Assembly: GCF_049243985.1 (NCBI RefSeq)
Contig: NC_135386.1
Location: 18,630,202 to 18,694,201, forward strand
Length of the DNA stretch: 64,000 bases
Origin: Paroedura picta
Taxonomy: Eukaryota; Chordata; Lepidosauria; Squamata; Gekkonidae
Reading direction: 5' to 3'
Part shown: positions 41,920-53,170 of the stretch, piece by piece
How positions within the stretch are numbered: the first letter of the stretch is position 1
Layout: each line of letters opens with the position of its first letter
Translations under genes and position numbers: made by a program
Notes under the pieces: model-generated
Seen by the model: the letters and a program-made list of their open reading frames with translations, nothing else
Told to the model about the DNA's origin: nothing
The model's database searches: none

Positions 41920-42550
41920 CAACACCCACCATCCACCCCACACCACGGGAACTCAGGTTGTCCTGAAATGACGATAATCTCTCAAGGACAGGGATCCGTT
42001 CTCTGGGGCAATGGACACCTTCCCAGGCCGGGGTCTGCAGGATCACATCTCTGCTTCACTCCTCCCCCCCCAAAAAAAAAAAAACTTCTCGGCCCTACCC
42101 AGCTCTCACCCCCCGTCTCCAGGAGTTTCCAAGTTGGAGTTGAGGGCCTGTCCAGAGGAATCTTCTGGCATGTTTCTGCCAAAGCCAGGCTCTTCTCTGC
42201 TCTGCTCCACTGTTCCTTGGTGCCCTGCCGGTGTCTGGTCCCTCCCACCCTGGCAGCGATTCGGGGAGTGCCTGAGACCCAGCCCGGGGTGTGCTTGGTG
42301 ATGCTGACGCACCAGGGCAGGGTCTGTCCTCAGACAACCCAGCAGCCACCCCCTGCCTCGTCTCCCTCGACCGTGGGAAAGTCGCCCCCTTCAGCCCCCC
42401 TGGCTCCCGGTGGAAGCAGACAGGCATAAGCTTTCATGTCTTACCTTGCCGTAGGCAGGAGACGTGTCCTCCCGCAGGCTGGCCCTTGCTCTGCCTGGTC
42501 ACTCTGCCCTCATGCATGGGGTGCCGGATGCCTTGGCCGCATGAAGGTAG
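41920..42550. other. No gene seen
   Basis: GC-rich; one C-run followed by an A-run at 42062-42084. Nothing recognised. Confidence 0.5.
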
Positions 42551-42554
42551 ATCC

Positions 42555-42620
42555 AGGGGGGTCTGAAGCAGCAGGCCAAAGCTTGAGTCCAGCGGCACCT
42601 GGAAGACCAGCCAACCTGGC
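42555..42620 (-). repeat. Foldback-family fragment
   Basis: GGGGGTCTGAAGCAGCAGGC, TTGAGTCCAGCGGCACCTGG and AAGACCAGCCAAC resemble the reverse arm. Confidence 0.5.
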
Positions 42621-42944
42621 GGCCCTCCTCCAGTCTCCCCAAGAGAGGCACCCTATAAAGAAAGCGTATCAGTCCATAAGGGCCCACTTCCTACCAACAC
42701 CTGAGGGTGAGCCGTGGAAACTGCCTTGCAACGATGCTTCCTCCCGGGAGAGGCAGGCTCCTGAGGGAAAGACAAAGACCTGCAGTTGCCTTCCATGACC
42801 TCACCTGTTTTCCTTCTCGGGTTGTTTCCATCCAGCAGGGGAGCTAGGGCTGGAAGCAAGGCCTTCTGCCTTCTTCCCCTTGGGAGCTCTTCTTTGAAGG
42901 GGAGGCACGTGCCTTGCAGGTCCACCCCAAGGGGAGGCTTGCAG

Positions 42945-42973
42945 GGAGGGAGGGAGGGAGGGAGGGAGGGAGG
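42945..42973 (+). repeat. (GGGA)n microsatellite
   Basis: About seven tandem GGGA units; similar runs lie at 32190 and 22380. Confidence 0.85.
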
Positions 42974-43025
42974 TCTCCGCAGGAGCCAGTGGGCAGGGCT
43001 GAGCAAGGAGAATTTTGCCTTAAAG

Positions 43026-43102
43026 CAGGGGTATTTGCTGGCAGGGGCTCATGGGAATTGTGGTCCATGAACATCTGGAGGACCACGGGTTGACTACCCC
43101 TG
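43026..43102 (+). mobile_element. hAT-type MITE, intact ends, 77 bp
   Basis: Termini CAGGGGTA (43026) and TACCCCTG (ending 43102) form inverted repeats. The flanks 43018-43025 and 43103-43110 are the identical 8-mer CCTTAAAG. An 8-bp duplication with CAGGG-type ends is the hAT hallmark. The body has GGCAGGGGCTCATGGGAATT and CATCTGGAGGACCACGGGTT, shared with 30622-30699. Non-coding; mobilised in trans if ever. Confidence 0.88.
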
Positions 43103-43454
43103 CCTTAAAGGACTGCTGAGCTCCTCTGGCGACAACAGGCAGCCTCTGCCGGAGCTCTCCCTGGTCCTGAAGAAGCCTGGCTCTCCACCGGATGGGCCCT
43201 CCAGGTCCTGCTGCCAGGGGCCCAGTGGGCTTCCTGTGGATCTGCATTGCGGCCGCCTCCCACCGTCTGAGGGACGGATTGCCACCCCTGCCTGTCCCCC
43301 CCCCCCAGCCCTTCCGTCTTCTGAACAAACCTCCAGTGGAGTTCCTGCTCGTGGCAGATCCAGAAGGACTGCAGAAGGAGCTCTGGGGGCACACCAAGAG
43401 ATGGGACGTCAGCCTCCCCAAACCTTTTGAGCCTTTGGGTGTCTTTGGGATCCT

Positions 43455-43640
43455 GGCACGGGCTAGTGGCATCATCAAAACATGGCTGCCCCTGGAGGCG
43501 GAGCCAGCCACAAAATGGCTGCCACAGGAGACTGAGCCAAACATGTGGGAGGGGGGAGGATTTTAAAATGCACTGGCAAAGAGGAGAGAGAACGAAACCA
43601 ACTTGTAGTAGCTGCCATGGAAACAATGTCCTTTGAACCT
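43455..43640. repeat. Unassigned interspersed repeat with internal repetition
   Basis: AAAACATGGCTGCCCCTGGA, GGCGGAGCCAGCCACAAAAT and GGCTGCCACAGGAGACTGAG show two imperfect copies of an ATGGCTGCC...GGAGCCA unit, followed by GCTGCCATGGAAACAATGTC. It looks like a squamate interspersed repeat, family unknown to me. Confidence 0.4.
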
Positions 43641-44475
43641 GCCCAGCAGTGACTAACTACGAGGCCTGCCGGGCAAGGGCCTGGCCCGGCCACTTTGTAA
43701 AAATACCACGCTGGGGACCCCAGACCTGCCATGTTCCCAGTTTGAAACAGGCCGACAGGCCTTGCTGAGACCTCCTCCCAGAAGGTGGCCCAAGGGCTGA
43801 GGGACAGCTGCTCTCACCGTGAGGTCCTGGAAACCTGGGGTGGCCATGGCCATCAACTGCGGGGATCCTTGATCTCGAGGAGAGCTCCCTGGAATTGGGA
43901 AAGCCGATTCTCTCAGGAAGTGGGGAGAAATGCTCAGTCGGATTCCCGGGGTGGACAGGAATGCCGCTCAGAAACAAGGAGGAGGAGGTGCTCAGGCGCC
44001 TGGAACGAGCACATCTCTCCTGGCCTCCCCGGCCCCTCCCGTGACCTCCACGAGGGCCTGTTCTACCCCAGGGAACTGGATCCGGACCGCTCTCATCCAA
44101 AGTCTGCAATGATGCCCTTTTTCAGGGCCCTGCGCTCCAGAGTTCTGTGCCCTGTGTGCGAAATGCACTCTTCCTCCTCCACCGTTTGGGAGTGGAACTG
44201 TAGACACGGGGAAGGAGCCAACGGTGCCTTGCATGCACACACACACACACACAGACCCCGGGTGGCTAGTAAAGGGCATTCGGGTGGCCTGCGCCTTTTG
44301 CCCATCCAATCCGTTCAGCTTCCTGGTTCTCCCCCCCCCCCCCACAGCATTCATCACTCCCCGAATCCGCGCAAGAGTTCCCTCCACCTGCTAAAGAAAG
44401 GCCAGGAAGGTGCACTTTGTGATCAAATGGATTGGGGCGCAGCCCCCACCCCCCCCCCCCGCATGCTCCCCCCCC
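43641..44475. other. No gene seen
   Basis: GC-rich with a short (CA)n near 44237 and C-runs near 44330 and 44448. No gene. Confidence 0.5.
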
Positions 44476-44479
44476 TCCC

Positions 44480-44680
44480 TGACCATTAAGGCTTAAGTGC
44501 TTCCGTCTCCAGCAAAAGCCCCCCCCCCCCCCGCCCAGTGAAATGCACATCCTGTAATTGAGGTCATAATTATCTTTCCGTTTTCTCCTAATATTCCTTG
44601 AGCCGCCCACCGCAGCAGAGCTGCTCTCGGGTGCCTAGTTAGTCTGAAGCATTTCAAGGAGCCCAGCCAACCCGATCAAT
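44480..44680. promoter_or_regulatory. Candidate conserved non-coding element
   Basis: GACCATTAAGGCTTAAGTGC, ATCCTGTAATTGAGGTCATA, ATTATCTTTCCGTTTTCTCC and GATCAATATGGTCTTTAGCA, interrupted by a C-run at 44520-44532. Confidence 0.35.
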
Positions 44681-44706
44681 ATGGTCTTTAGCAGCGTCCA
44701 GGCCGT

Positions 44707-44742
44707 GGCAGGCAGGCAGGCAGGCAGGCAGGCGGGCGGGCG
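44707..44742 (+). repeat. (GGCA)n/(GGCG)n microsatellite
   Basis: About six GGCA units followed by GGCG units. Confidence 0.85.
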
Positions 44743-44819
44743 AGGGCTAGCAGGAAAGCAGAGACGGTGTTTACGAGGCCGGAAGGAGAGGCCCGAAGGC
44801 TCCCATCTGCCAGTCCACA

Positions 44820-45018
44820 GATTTACCCTGGGTTTGATTCCACACACCTCTTCCACATGCAACCAGTTCTGTTTGAGCTGTTGTTGTGGAGCAGCTCTCT
44901 CAGAGCTCTCTCGGGCCCACCGACCTCACAGGGTGGCTGTTGAGGGAATGGAAGGGTGTTTGTAAGCCACTCTGGGACTTCTTTGGGTAATGAAAAGTGG
45001 GGTATAAAACACACCCCA
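44820..45018 (+). repeat. Sauria-type SINE, 5'-truncated
   Basis: GGGTTTGATTCCACACACCT (B-box region), CTCTCAGAGCTCTCTCGGGC, CTGTTGAGGGAATGGAAGGG, TTTGTAAGCCACTCTGGGAC and GAAAAGTGGGGTATAAAACA. Confidence 0.8.
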
Positions 45019-45107
45019 GCTCTTGAGCTGTTTGCTAGAACTCAGATGTGGGGCCAAAAAGCAGTAACTTCATAATATTATTTTTAGAGTAAATGTAAGG
45101 ATGATGT

Positions 45108-45300
45108 AAACAACAACAACAACCACAACCTTTATTGGCATAAAAGGATGGTGTACTCTTGACTGGGGGAAGGGGTGCCCCTCTTTGTGGGTATATGGGG
45201 GAACAATCAGATTCGCGTCCAATAGAGACCATAAGGTTTTTAGGTGGGCTACAAAGTGGGTCTGGGTGGTGGCATCATCTTGATAATTATTTCCTTCACT
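45108..45300 (-). repeat. LINE 3' end, family not assigned
   Basis: (CAA)n then CCACAACCTTTATTGGCATA: the reverse complement TATGCCAATAAAGGTTGTGG is a LINE 3' terminus with a (TTG)n tail. The body to about 45300 has no other mark. Confidence 0.45.
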
Positions 45301-45369
45301 TACCGGTTTGCCCCACTGATGCCTTTTCTTCCTCAGTGGGGACCTGGAGCAGCTCACATCCTTCTCCTC

Positions 45370-45440
45370 CCTTTCCTTGTCACAACAACTCTGTGAGGTA
45401 GGACAAGCTGTCTGGGTCTCCCAGACCATTGGCTGAGTCT
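45370..45440 (-). repeat. Old SINE fragment (MIR/CORE-like)
   Basis: TTGTCACAACAACTCTGTGA then GGTAGGACAAGCTGTCTGGG resembles the SINE middle seen at 7560. Confidence 0.4.
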
Positions 45441-46895
45441 GGAACCGGTGCTCCATGCTGGCTCTGCATTAACAGAACTGCTCAGAGAAATGCACACGGG
45501 TCATCCGAAACACGACCCTGCGTGGCCCCCAGTTCTAGGTCTTGGGGACGGGACAGCTGCCTTCAAGGAGCACCAGTGCAGCCCCTCCCTCCCCCCTCCC
45601 CTCGGCTTCTGAGCACAGACCCAGCTGGGCTCCTGGCAAGGAAAGGCCAAAATTCAAATAGCCTATAATTATGGGATGGAAGGCACTAATTAGAATCCCA
45701 CAACCAAATCGAGGCTTTGCCACAAAAGCCACGGACTCCCAAAGGGTTGGCCCAGGCGGCCACACCACCACCGCTCCCCGACAGAAGGGTTTCTCGTGAG
45801 GAGAAGGCTGCAGTCCAAGGCTGAAGGGCCCAGGAGAGGCCAGCCAGGGCTGCCCAACACGACCCCCACAAGGATGCAGCCCTGGCTCAGAGCTCCCTAT
45901 TGGAGCAGACCAAGTAAGAAAACTAAGAACAGTCTTCCAGAGCGCGCACAGAGTGCCTGACCTGCACCACTAAGGAGCCACGGGAAAGCCACCAATGGCC
46001 GTTTGGGGGACGTGGGAGAAAGCAAAACCCATGGGGAGAATTGGGGCAGGTGGGTTTCCTTGTCTCCTTGTCTGTCTGCAGAGGTCCAGAAAGCCAGGTT
46101 GACTCAGGCGGCTTCCGAATCAAATATCTGAGCTCCCCCTCTAAGTGGATCCCTGGCCAGGCGCTTCTTGGCCGCAGCCTGATCCCCTCTCCCCCCCCCC
46201 CCGCCTGATTGATGGGGCCATTTCTTTCCTATCTGCCCATAATAGGGTGATGGAAAGGCGGGGAGGAGACAGGCGGCACGGACACCCTGACCTGGGGGGG
46301 GGGAGCAGGAGGTGCTGACCTCAGATCGATGGGGAGCCAATTCCAGGTTCTTACAAGTATTGATCGAAGGTGGTTGGGGAGGGGGGAGGAGAAGGGACCA
46401 GCCTGATGCCGGAGTCCTTCAGAGAGGGGGTCAGGATTGGGGTGAAGGATTGTGCCTCTTTCTCCCCACATGCCTCCCACTTCCCCCGAGGGTCACAGAG
46501 ATGTCACAATTTGGGGGGGGGGCAGCCCTTTTTCAAAACCCTATTTGACCTGATGCATCAGTGCACAAATGTGGACAGGGGGAGGGGACTTCTTTCTAAT
46601 GACTTTTCTTCTAGCATGAGGCCCCTGACCTTTTCAAGCCCTTCCCAGACTCTGCCCCCCCCCATATCTCGCGTTATTTCCCAACCCTACCTGGTGCCCC
46701 TGCGTGCCACGCTGGGGAAGCCCCGTTCCAGCAGCTCACCTTTAACATTCAATCTTGTACCAGGCGCAGGAGATGGGTCCCCCTCCTCCACACAGACGCA
46801 CCCTATCCCAGGACCTGAAGCTGGGCTGGGTGGGTGGGGGGGGGCAGAGAGATCTCTGACTGGGGTCCATCTGCATTGCAAAAATCCGGGAGACT
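45441..46895. other. No gene seen
   Basis: GC-rich; a short AT-rich patch at 45645-45715 (CTATAATTATGGGATG, CACTAATTAGAATCC) could be regulatory. Long C/G runs near 46190, 46295 and 46515. Confidence 0.45.
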
Positions 46896-46902
46896 TTACA
46901 AG

Positions 46903-47150
46903 AAAAAGAAGAAGATCTGGGTTTCTGTACCCCATTATTCACTATGCAAAGAGGCTTCCAACCACCTTCCCTTCCTCTCCCCACCACAGACACCCTGTAA
47001 AGCAGGTGGGGCTGAGAGAGCTCTGAGAGAACGGGGACTAGCCCAAGGTCACCCAGCTGGCTGCATGTGGAGGGCAAGGAGGGGGAGGAGGAATCCAGCC
47101 CAGTTCTCCATATTAGAGGCCGGCACTCTCAACCACAACACCGGGCAGGC
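46903..47150 (-). repeat. Sauria-type SINE, near full length
   Basis: GAAAAAGAAGAAGATCTGGG, GAGGCTTCCAACCACCTTCC, CTTCCTCTCCCCACCACAGA, GGGGCTGAGAGAGCTCTGAG, CCCAAGGTCACCCAGCTGGC and CTCAACCACAACACCGGGCA in reverse order of the consensus. Confidence 0.85.
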
Positions 47151-48399
47151 TAAGAACAGAAGCCGAGTGCCTTAAATCCCCCTGGTATGTAAGCGGGCCA
47201 CTCCCTCCCCCCTGGGCACGCACACCCTGCTGGGTTGGAGGTGACTCCTCGGCCGCCTTGCACAAGGGCAGTTCCCAGCATATATTTGGGGTTAACCACC
47301 CAAAAGGAGGAGGACTGGTTTCAGCAGCCCAGTGGTGTGAGCTCACAGCGTGCGCAGGGCAGGGCAGGGCAGGAGGAGCATAACCACGTGGAGCGCGGAA
47401 AGTTCAGAGGCGACTCCAAACCTGTCTGGAACCGCTGAGGCTGCCTCCTTGGGAAGGATCCTTCCTACAGGCCCAGTTCTGCCCTCCATGGGCCCAGACA
47501 GGAGCCCGGGAGGGCGTGGCTTGTCTAGCACCGCCTACAGAGACCAGAGCACCTGGGTCATTTTCCTAGCTAGTGATAATCGTCACGGGCATCGCCCCGC
47601 AGCCACCCGCCCATGCAAACCCGAGAGCATCATTTGCGGCCTCCGGACGGCTGGCGTTGAACCAGTGACAAAAGCGTTCCTGGTAAACAATGGGGCCCTC
47701 TGTTGCATCTCACAGCACTGTGGGGAAAGGCGCATGATCTCATCGGGGCGTTGCTGACAACGGACTGCAGCGCACAGATAAGCCCTGGAGAGGCAGCTAA
47801 ACCCGTAATCGCCCTCCACATCGCCTCACCATTAGTGGCTGTTTCCACGCACGCTTGGCTGCCAGTGGGCGCCCCCCGCACAACAGCAGGGGCTGCGGAC
47901 CCTGAGTCCACACACACGAAGGAGGCCCTGGCCATGATAAGGGCCTTGGAAAGGCACAGGTGCTCTTGGGCTGGGCCAGATGTGGCAAACTGGGCCGCTG
48001 GAGTTATTTCCCTGGTTGGCTGGGAACGGGGGTCTCTTCCAGGGGGTCTTGCCCCGTCTGGCTCGGGAAGGGCAGCAACAGCAGTCGTGCTCCCTCCCCC
48101 CACCGCCGTAGGCCACCCCACACCTCCTCTGCCCACAAGCGTGACAGAGGGAAGCGATGGGGGGAGCTGAGCAGACGACAGACCACAAATGAGCCTTCCT
48201 GTTTGGGGAAAGCAGGAGGAGGAAGTCGGGCAGAGCAACTTCCCCTTGCGGACCAGCAGCCTGACCTCAGGTTCAGCCCAGCAGCTCAAAAGGCCCCCAG
48301 CTCCGAGGAAAGACCCTGGGGCAGAATGGGGGGGTGGGGGCCTCCTTTGAACAGGCGCCTGAGAAAAACACTCCCTGGGGCGGGAAGGCCGATTCCCTC
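47151..48399. other. No gene seen
   Basis: 47560-47840 is less GC-rich and unique-looking (CCTGGTAAACAATGGGGCCC) and may be regulatory; the rest is unremarkable. Confidence 0.45.
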
Positions 48400-48480
48400 C
48401 GATCCCTCAAGCTAAGCAGGGTCAGAACTCGGAAGGGAGACCACCAGGGACAACCACCTCTGCTCTTCGCCAGAAGCCCC
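48400..48480 (+). repeat. 5S-rRNA-derived SINE fragment
   Basis: CCTCAAGCTAAGCAGGGTCA, GAACTCGGAAGGGAGACCAC then CAGGGACAACC follow the 5S segment and its SINE continuation. Confidence 0.65.
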
Positions 48481-49990
48481 TCGCCAGGGTGGCTGCATTA
48501 CATAAGCACACTTTTAAACCATAGAAGATCTAAAACAAGCTCCTTTGAAAAGATGCCCACATTAGCCGTGCCCTGGCAGAGACAGGGGCCGAGGTGCATC
48601 AGGGAGGGCTTCGCATTGGCCCCAGAAGAGGCCTGGGGAGCATCCCGGCAGAGGAAGCCCCGTAGCCCTTGCCCAAGAGGCCTACGGCTCCTGCTTCTCC
48701 CCTGGAGCCAGCCTCGGCGCTCAGAGGGATGCGAGATGCAGAAGTCATGCAGGAACCCAAAGGAGCTGCTGGCGGGTGATGCCAAGGCCAGGCGGCCCCG
48801 GGGGAGAGACACCCGCAGGCAGACCACAGGGGGGAGACACACAACCCCCATCGGCCGGCTGCTTCCTGTGTCTCCGTGCCGAGAGCCCCTCTGCTTTCGC
48901 TTCCTCCTTTCTCACAGCAGTGGCCTCCTTGGAGGGCGTCGTGACCTTGGCTGAAAATCATGGGGGCAGCTCTGCCCTGGGGGATTCCTGCACATTTGTG
49001 TGGGGGGGGGGGTGGAGGGACCTCCGCAGGGCATCCCGCTGCCCTCCCCAGCAGCCACTTTCTCCTGGGGAATGGGCGGCTGCCACCTGGAGGGGGTGAC
49101 CTGAGATTCTGGGAGTTCTCCAGGCTCCCCCTGGAGGTTGGCCACCCCTGCTGTAAAGAGCTCTTGCCTGGCAGAGTGGCCCACGGAGGGCCTGCATTGG
49201 CAAGGTTCTTGCTTGGCAACCCAACCCCCAACCCCCAAGAGGGACCAAGCAGAGAAGGGGGGAGCACCTGCACCCCGGAGGCCCACCCGCAACCCTCGCT
49301 TTCTCCACTCCCCCCCCCTTTTCCCAGCGTTGCCCTCTCTGGGCTGGAAAGCTGCTGGAGACTTCAGAGAGGGGCCAAGAGGGGGGAGGCTGCCCTTGTA
49401 GACCCCTTGGGGTTCCAGGAGAGCTCCTGACCCCCCTTGCCTACCTTCTGAGGCCAGGTGAGGCCGGGAGAGGGTTATGGGGGCGTGGGGTGGGTCTGCC
49501 TCATGAGGGTTCTTTGGAAGCCACCAGAGGAGACCACAGCCTGCCCCCCTCCCGGATTCTGCCCCTTCTCTGCTTTGGGCCAGGCAGCCCCCAGCCCGGT
49601 GCAGGGGGGGGGCTGACTGTTGGCCAGACCGCCAGGGAGCCGGCCGTGGAAGCCTGGCAGACATCACGAGGCCATTTCTGGTGTGGTCAGGAGCTGCTGA
49701 GCGTGAGAGAGACCCATCCTGGCTTCTGTCTTCGCCTGCGCCTTTGTCGAGCAAAAGGTGGTGTGGTTGCTGTGGGCAGGAAGGAACACTCTATCAAACC
49801 TCAGCACGTCCCAAGCTGAGTCAACAGGTGGCGAAGAGGGCGGGCGGGGGAGGCTCTTCTGTGTCCCTCCTGCAAAGAAGGTGAAAGCCTCCAAGGAAGG
49901 CCCCTCGAAGACCTGCCTTAAGGAAAAGACCTGCCTTAAAAACCCTTAAAAGAACTGCTGCTGCTGCTGCTGCTTCTGGCTTTTGCCGGA
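48481..49990. other. No gene seen
   Basis: GC-rich; G-run near 49005, C-run near 49312 and a short (CTG)n at 49955-49972. No coding signal. Confidence 0.5.
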
Positions 49991-49999
49991 ATTTGAGGG

Positions 50000-50560
50000 G
50001 TTGGTTTCTGTTCTTCTTTTAAGGGTTTTGCACATCTGCAGTTCAAGGCATCAGCGGCTGAACAACAGGCGGGAGTGTCCAAGGCCAGAAATGCGTTTGC
50101 AGCATCAGCAGCCAATATGGCCAAGATTATTTTAGAAGTCGGGCAGGGAAGCCCCGTGACTGTTTCTATTTCTCATCTGGCCACTTTATTTAAGGGTTGA
50201 GAGGCGGTGATTTGATCTTTGACTTTGCTGTCGTTTCTGGTAAAAATTACACCCCTTTGCGGGAATCTTTCTAAACGCTAGTTTCTAAATTGAACGTGTC
50301 TGCTTAGGAGGGATGGCTTCCCAGTAAAGCAAGCCTTCTATTTTCGCCTTGTTTTGCAATGTCAACAACATGCTTCAAGAGAAGGAAGGAGGGCGGTCCG
50401 GTTTTGAACCAGAGGGGAAAATGTCACAAGGGATACAAAATGTTTTTCCATTTTTCTCCCCCACAACTGTGCATGAGGTTACTTCACACTCTCTGCGAGA
50501 TTCCCTGTAAACATTATGCAATTACCTTGGGTTTGTGCAGCAAGGGAGCTGATCCAACTA
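50000..50560. promoter_or_regulatory. Candidate enhancer
   Basis: Long AT-balanced unique block: GCCAATATGGCCAAGATTAT, GGTGATTTGATCTTTGACTT (overlapping TCF-like CTTTGA cores), TTTCTAAATTGAACGTGTCT and AACATTATGCAATTACCTTG (POU/homeodomain-like). No repeat. Confidence 0.42.
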
Positions 50561-50850
50561 GGAAGGTAACCCAGGGTCCTGGAAGTACCAGGCCCACCTT
50601 ACCCCAAGAGACGCGTGGTACAGCAGGCAGCTCTGATGAAAGAGACGGTAATCCAGAGCCCCAAGAGAATTGCGGTCACGTTTAACCCGCCGACTGGTTG
50701 AAGGACAGAGCGTTGATTATAGCGCAGGATCGGAGCTGAAAAAACCGCTAAATCTTTGTCAAGAAAAGTGTTTTCGGGAAGGCGTGAGTTATGCTTGTGG
50801 TCCCACAAATGATCCACAAAGATTCAGGGAGGGGGGTCTGAACCAGAGGA

Positions 50851-51027
50851 ACAAAGTCTGAGTCCAGGGGCAACTTTAATTTGCACACGGAAGCTTATCC
50901 CTGGTGTAAAACTTAGTTGGTCTTTATTATTATTATTAATATTATCACCCTTTAATTTATATCCCGCCTCCCCTGGAGGCTCGAGGCGGGTCACATAAAA
51001 CCAGGTGCCCCTGGACTCAGACTTTGT
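50851..51027. repeat. Foldback element with perfect 22-bp arms
   Basis: The 22 bases at 50851-50872 (ACAAAGTCTGAGTCCAGGGG-CA) are the exact reverse complement of 51006-51027. Between them are GCACACGGAAGCTTATCCCT, a (TTA)n run and a LINE-type tail TTTATATCCCGCCTCC. Confidence 0.75.
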
Positions 51028-51029
51028 CC

Positions 51030-52140
51030 TGATGAGCCATCTTGCCCAGGCTTTGGTGCCATGTCAAAACTATCCCTGCAAGGTCCGTTTCCCAGAAACG
51101 ACGTGGGTGAATCAGCAAGCCAGAGAGCCCCGGAAGGAGCGAGCAGCAGCAGGGTGAGGCAGCCACGGTGGTCTCCCTGTTTCGCTGAGCCACTGCCGCA
51201 CTCCTGACCCATGCCTTCCCTTCAAAGGTGTTCAAAGATACCACCAGCATTTGGGGGCAAGCCAAGGGCCACTCCATCAGGGGAAGAGGGCCAGGCATGA
51301 CTCAGAGGCGTGCAGGAGAATTTTAGGAGGTTCCTTGGCCAGCAGGAAGGGCCGATTGCCCACAGCACCAGATACCGAGGTTGGGGGCTCCTCCCCCCCT
51401 GGCGTTCTCACAGGTGAACCAAGGCCAGGCCCTGTTGGATTAGGCCAAGGGAACGTAAACCTTTTCGGCCTCTTCCCTGCTGCTTCGCCGCTTCCATTTT
51501 CTAAATGCAAACTAGAATTTTGGATTTAAGCAAGGAAGAAAAAAAAACATCCTGTTTCCCAGTCTGTGTTCAGCACATTTCAAACAGAACGCAGAGAAGT
51601 TCTCGATGTGATTTTGAAGCCAATTTCATCCTCTCTGACACCTGATTTGGGAACATTTGTTCTTGGCCTCCCAGGCAAAATTTTCACAGCTGAAGAATGC
51701 GATGTTCCCAAACACATCGTCACCCCCTGAAATATTTAGCACCATTTTGCAAAAAAATATTCACCAGCCAGTTGCTTCCTGCTCCAGATCGGCGCGCCGC
51801 TCCTGTCGGGAGGCACAAGCAGCTTCAAACGCACCATCGCCCCAAAGTGGCGTTCATCTCAGCTGGCGACGTACGACAAGGGATTTGGGGCTGCTTCACT
51901 CGTATTGTAGCAACAAGGACATGGAGGGATGCTATACTGAGCACAGAGACATTTGGCAGATTTAAATGCATTCGTTTCATCTGTCAGGATGCCTGGGGGA
52001 GGAACGGCAAAGATGGAAACCTGCAAGTGTGCTGGGGGCAAGGCGCTGTGCGGGCAGAATGCAACGCCATGGAAGCAGAAGGTTTCCGGCAGAACCAGGA
52101 AGGGTCTGGAGACACCGCAGAACTGTCAGCGGGGCGGATA
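51030..52140. other. No gene seen; possible conserved block 51590-51990
   Basis: The block carries GATGTGATTTTGAAGCCAAT, CCTGAAATATTTAGCACCAT and AGATTTAAATGCATTCG. GGGAACAT (51648) and ATGTTCCC (51702) are inverted. No coding frame of credible length. Confidence 0.4.
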
Positions 52141-52144
52141 AGTC

Positions 52145-52470
52145 ATTGATAGGCACACGCTATATTTTTGGCTAAAGGAGGAAAAAGTTTATTCGTAGAA
52201 GAACATTTGTGACGGTGCAGAGGGGGAGAGAGGACAGGTGCTGCCTACATCGCTATCTCAAGGGGAGAGAGTGCGGGGAAGCTCCTGGGAAGGAAGAGGA
52301 AATTGCCCAGAGAGGATCAGTCTAGGGACAGACAAAAGGCACACTTAGAAGACAGAAAGGTCCTGAACTCTCTGACCCGTCTAACAGCCCTCTTGCTGCC
52401 CCCTTCAGGGTCCTCTTCTTCTTCCTCTTAACTTTGCACACCAGACATTGCCTACGCCAACAAGAACGAC
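52145..52470 (-). mobile_element. LTR-like repeat, solo copy (fossil)
   Basis: Shares both end regions with the copy at 58322-58510: GTAGGCAATGTCTGGTGTGC at one end, and a poly(A)-signal region ATAAACTTTTTCCTCCTTTA followed by ATATAGCGTGTGCCTATC at the other. This fits a long terminal repeat (U3-R-U5) without internal genes beside it. Family not assigned; old by divergence between the copies; broken, non-coding. Confidence 0.5.
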
Positions 52471-52484
52471 TTCTCAATTTTATT

Positions 52485-52560
52485 TCATCGTCTGCTTCTC
52501 TCCTTGAGGGTCGAGGCAGATTACAGAGTCAAAAGATCAATGGGATAAAATACTGCCAAG
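52485..52560 (-). repeat. LINE-like 3' tail
   Basis: TTTTATTTCATCGTCTGCTT then CTCCTTGAGGGTCGAGGCAG is the reverse of the common AGGCGG...GATATAAATAAA tail, diverged. Confidence 0.4.
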
Positions 52561-52730
52561 AAGGACCTCTCTCTGGGTCCCCCATTCAGGGAAATGGTGA
52601 AAGAGAAACCGCATAAGGCATCCATGCGTCATACCTATTTTATTTTAAACAAAGGAATAAAAATAAATCCATTAATGAACATGACCTGTGGAGGAGAGAG
52701 AAAGAACCCGAGTCCGGCTTAGGGTTCAAA

Positions 52731-52970
52731 GGTGTGGGAGTCTGTCCGTAGCAGAAGAAGGGAGCCAGGGTCCGGCCACCGGACTGGGGGCTGGGGAGGA
52801 GCTTCCGGGAGGCCCGGACGGCCCCCTTCTTTGGGGAGATCCATCTGGGGGCCATGGGAGTCTGTCTGAGGCAGGGGAATCGAGCCAGACTCCACCCTGG
52901 CCACCTAGCCGGCAGGCACTTGGAGGTTCCTCCCCTCCTGTCCACGAGGCCCTTCACAATCCGGGGAGAA
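52731..52970. repeat. Diverged tandem duplication, period about 120 bp
   Basis: GGGAGTCTGTCCGTAGCAGA (52736) and GGGAGTCTGTCTGAGGCAGG (52856) start two units that both continue with a GAGCCAG...CGGCCACC or CTGGCCACC segment. Confidence 0.55.
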
Positions 52971-53034
52971 GGAGAGAGAGAGCAAGGGGACGGCACCGTG
53001 TGGCTCCTGGCCGGCCGGCCGGCCGATGCACCAG

Positions 53035-53170
53035 CCTAATGAATATGAATGCCGTCTTCAAAAATGTAGCATTGTGTCATTAAATTCTTTCACACCTCAG
53101 CAACCCTGGAAAGGTTACTCAGAATTAAATGTAAATTACAGATTTACTGGAATGAAACGGATCGGCACAT
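53035..53170. promoter_or_regulatory. Candidate conserved non-coding element
   Basis: CTAATGAATATGAATGCCGT, TTGTGTCATTAAATTCTTTC and GAATTAAATGTAAATTACAG: AT-rich block following the G/C-rich GGCCGGCCGGCCGG. No repeat. Confidence 0.4.
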
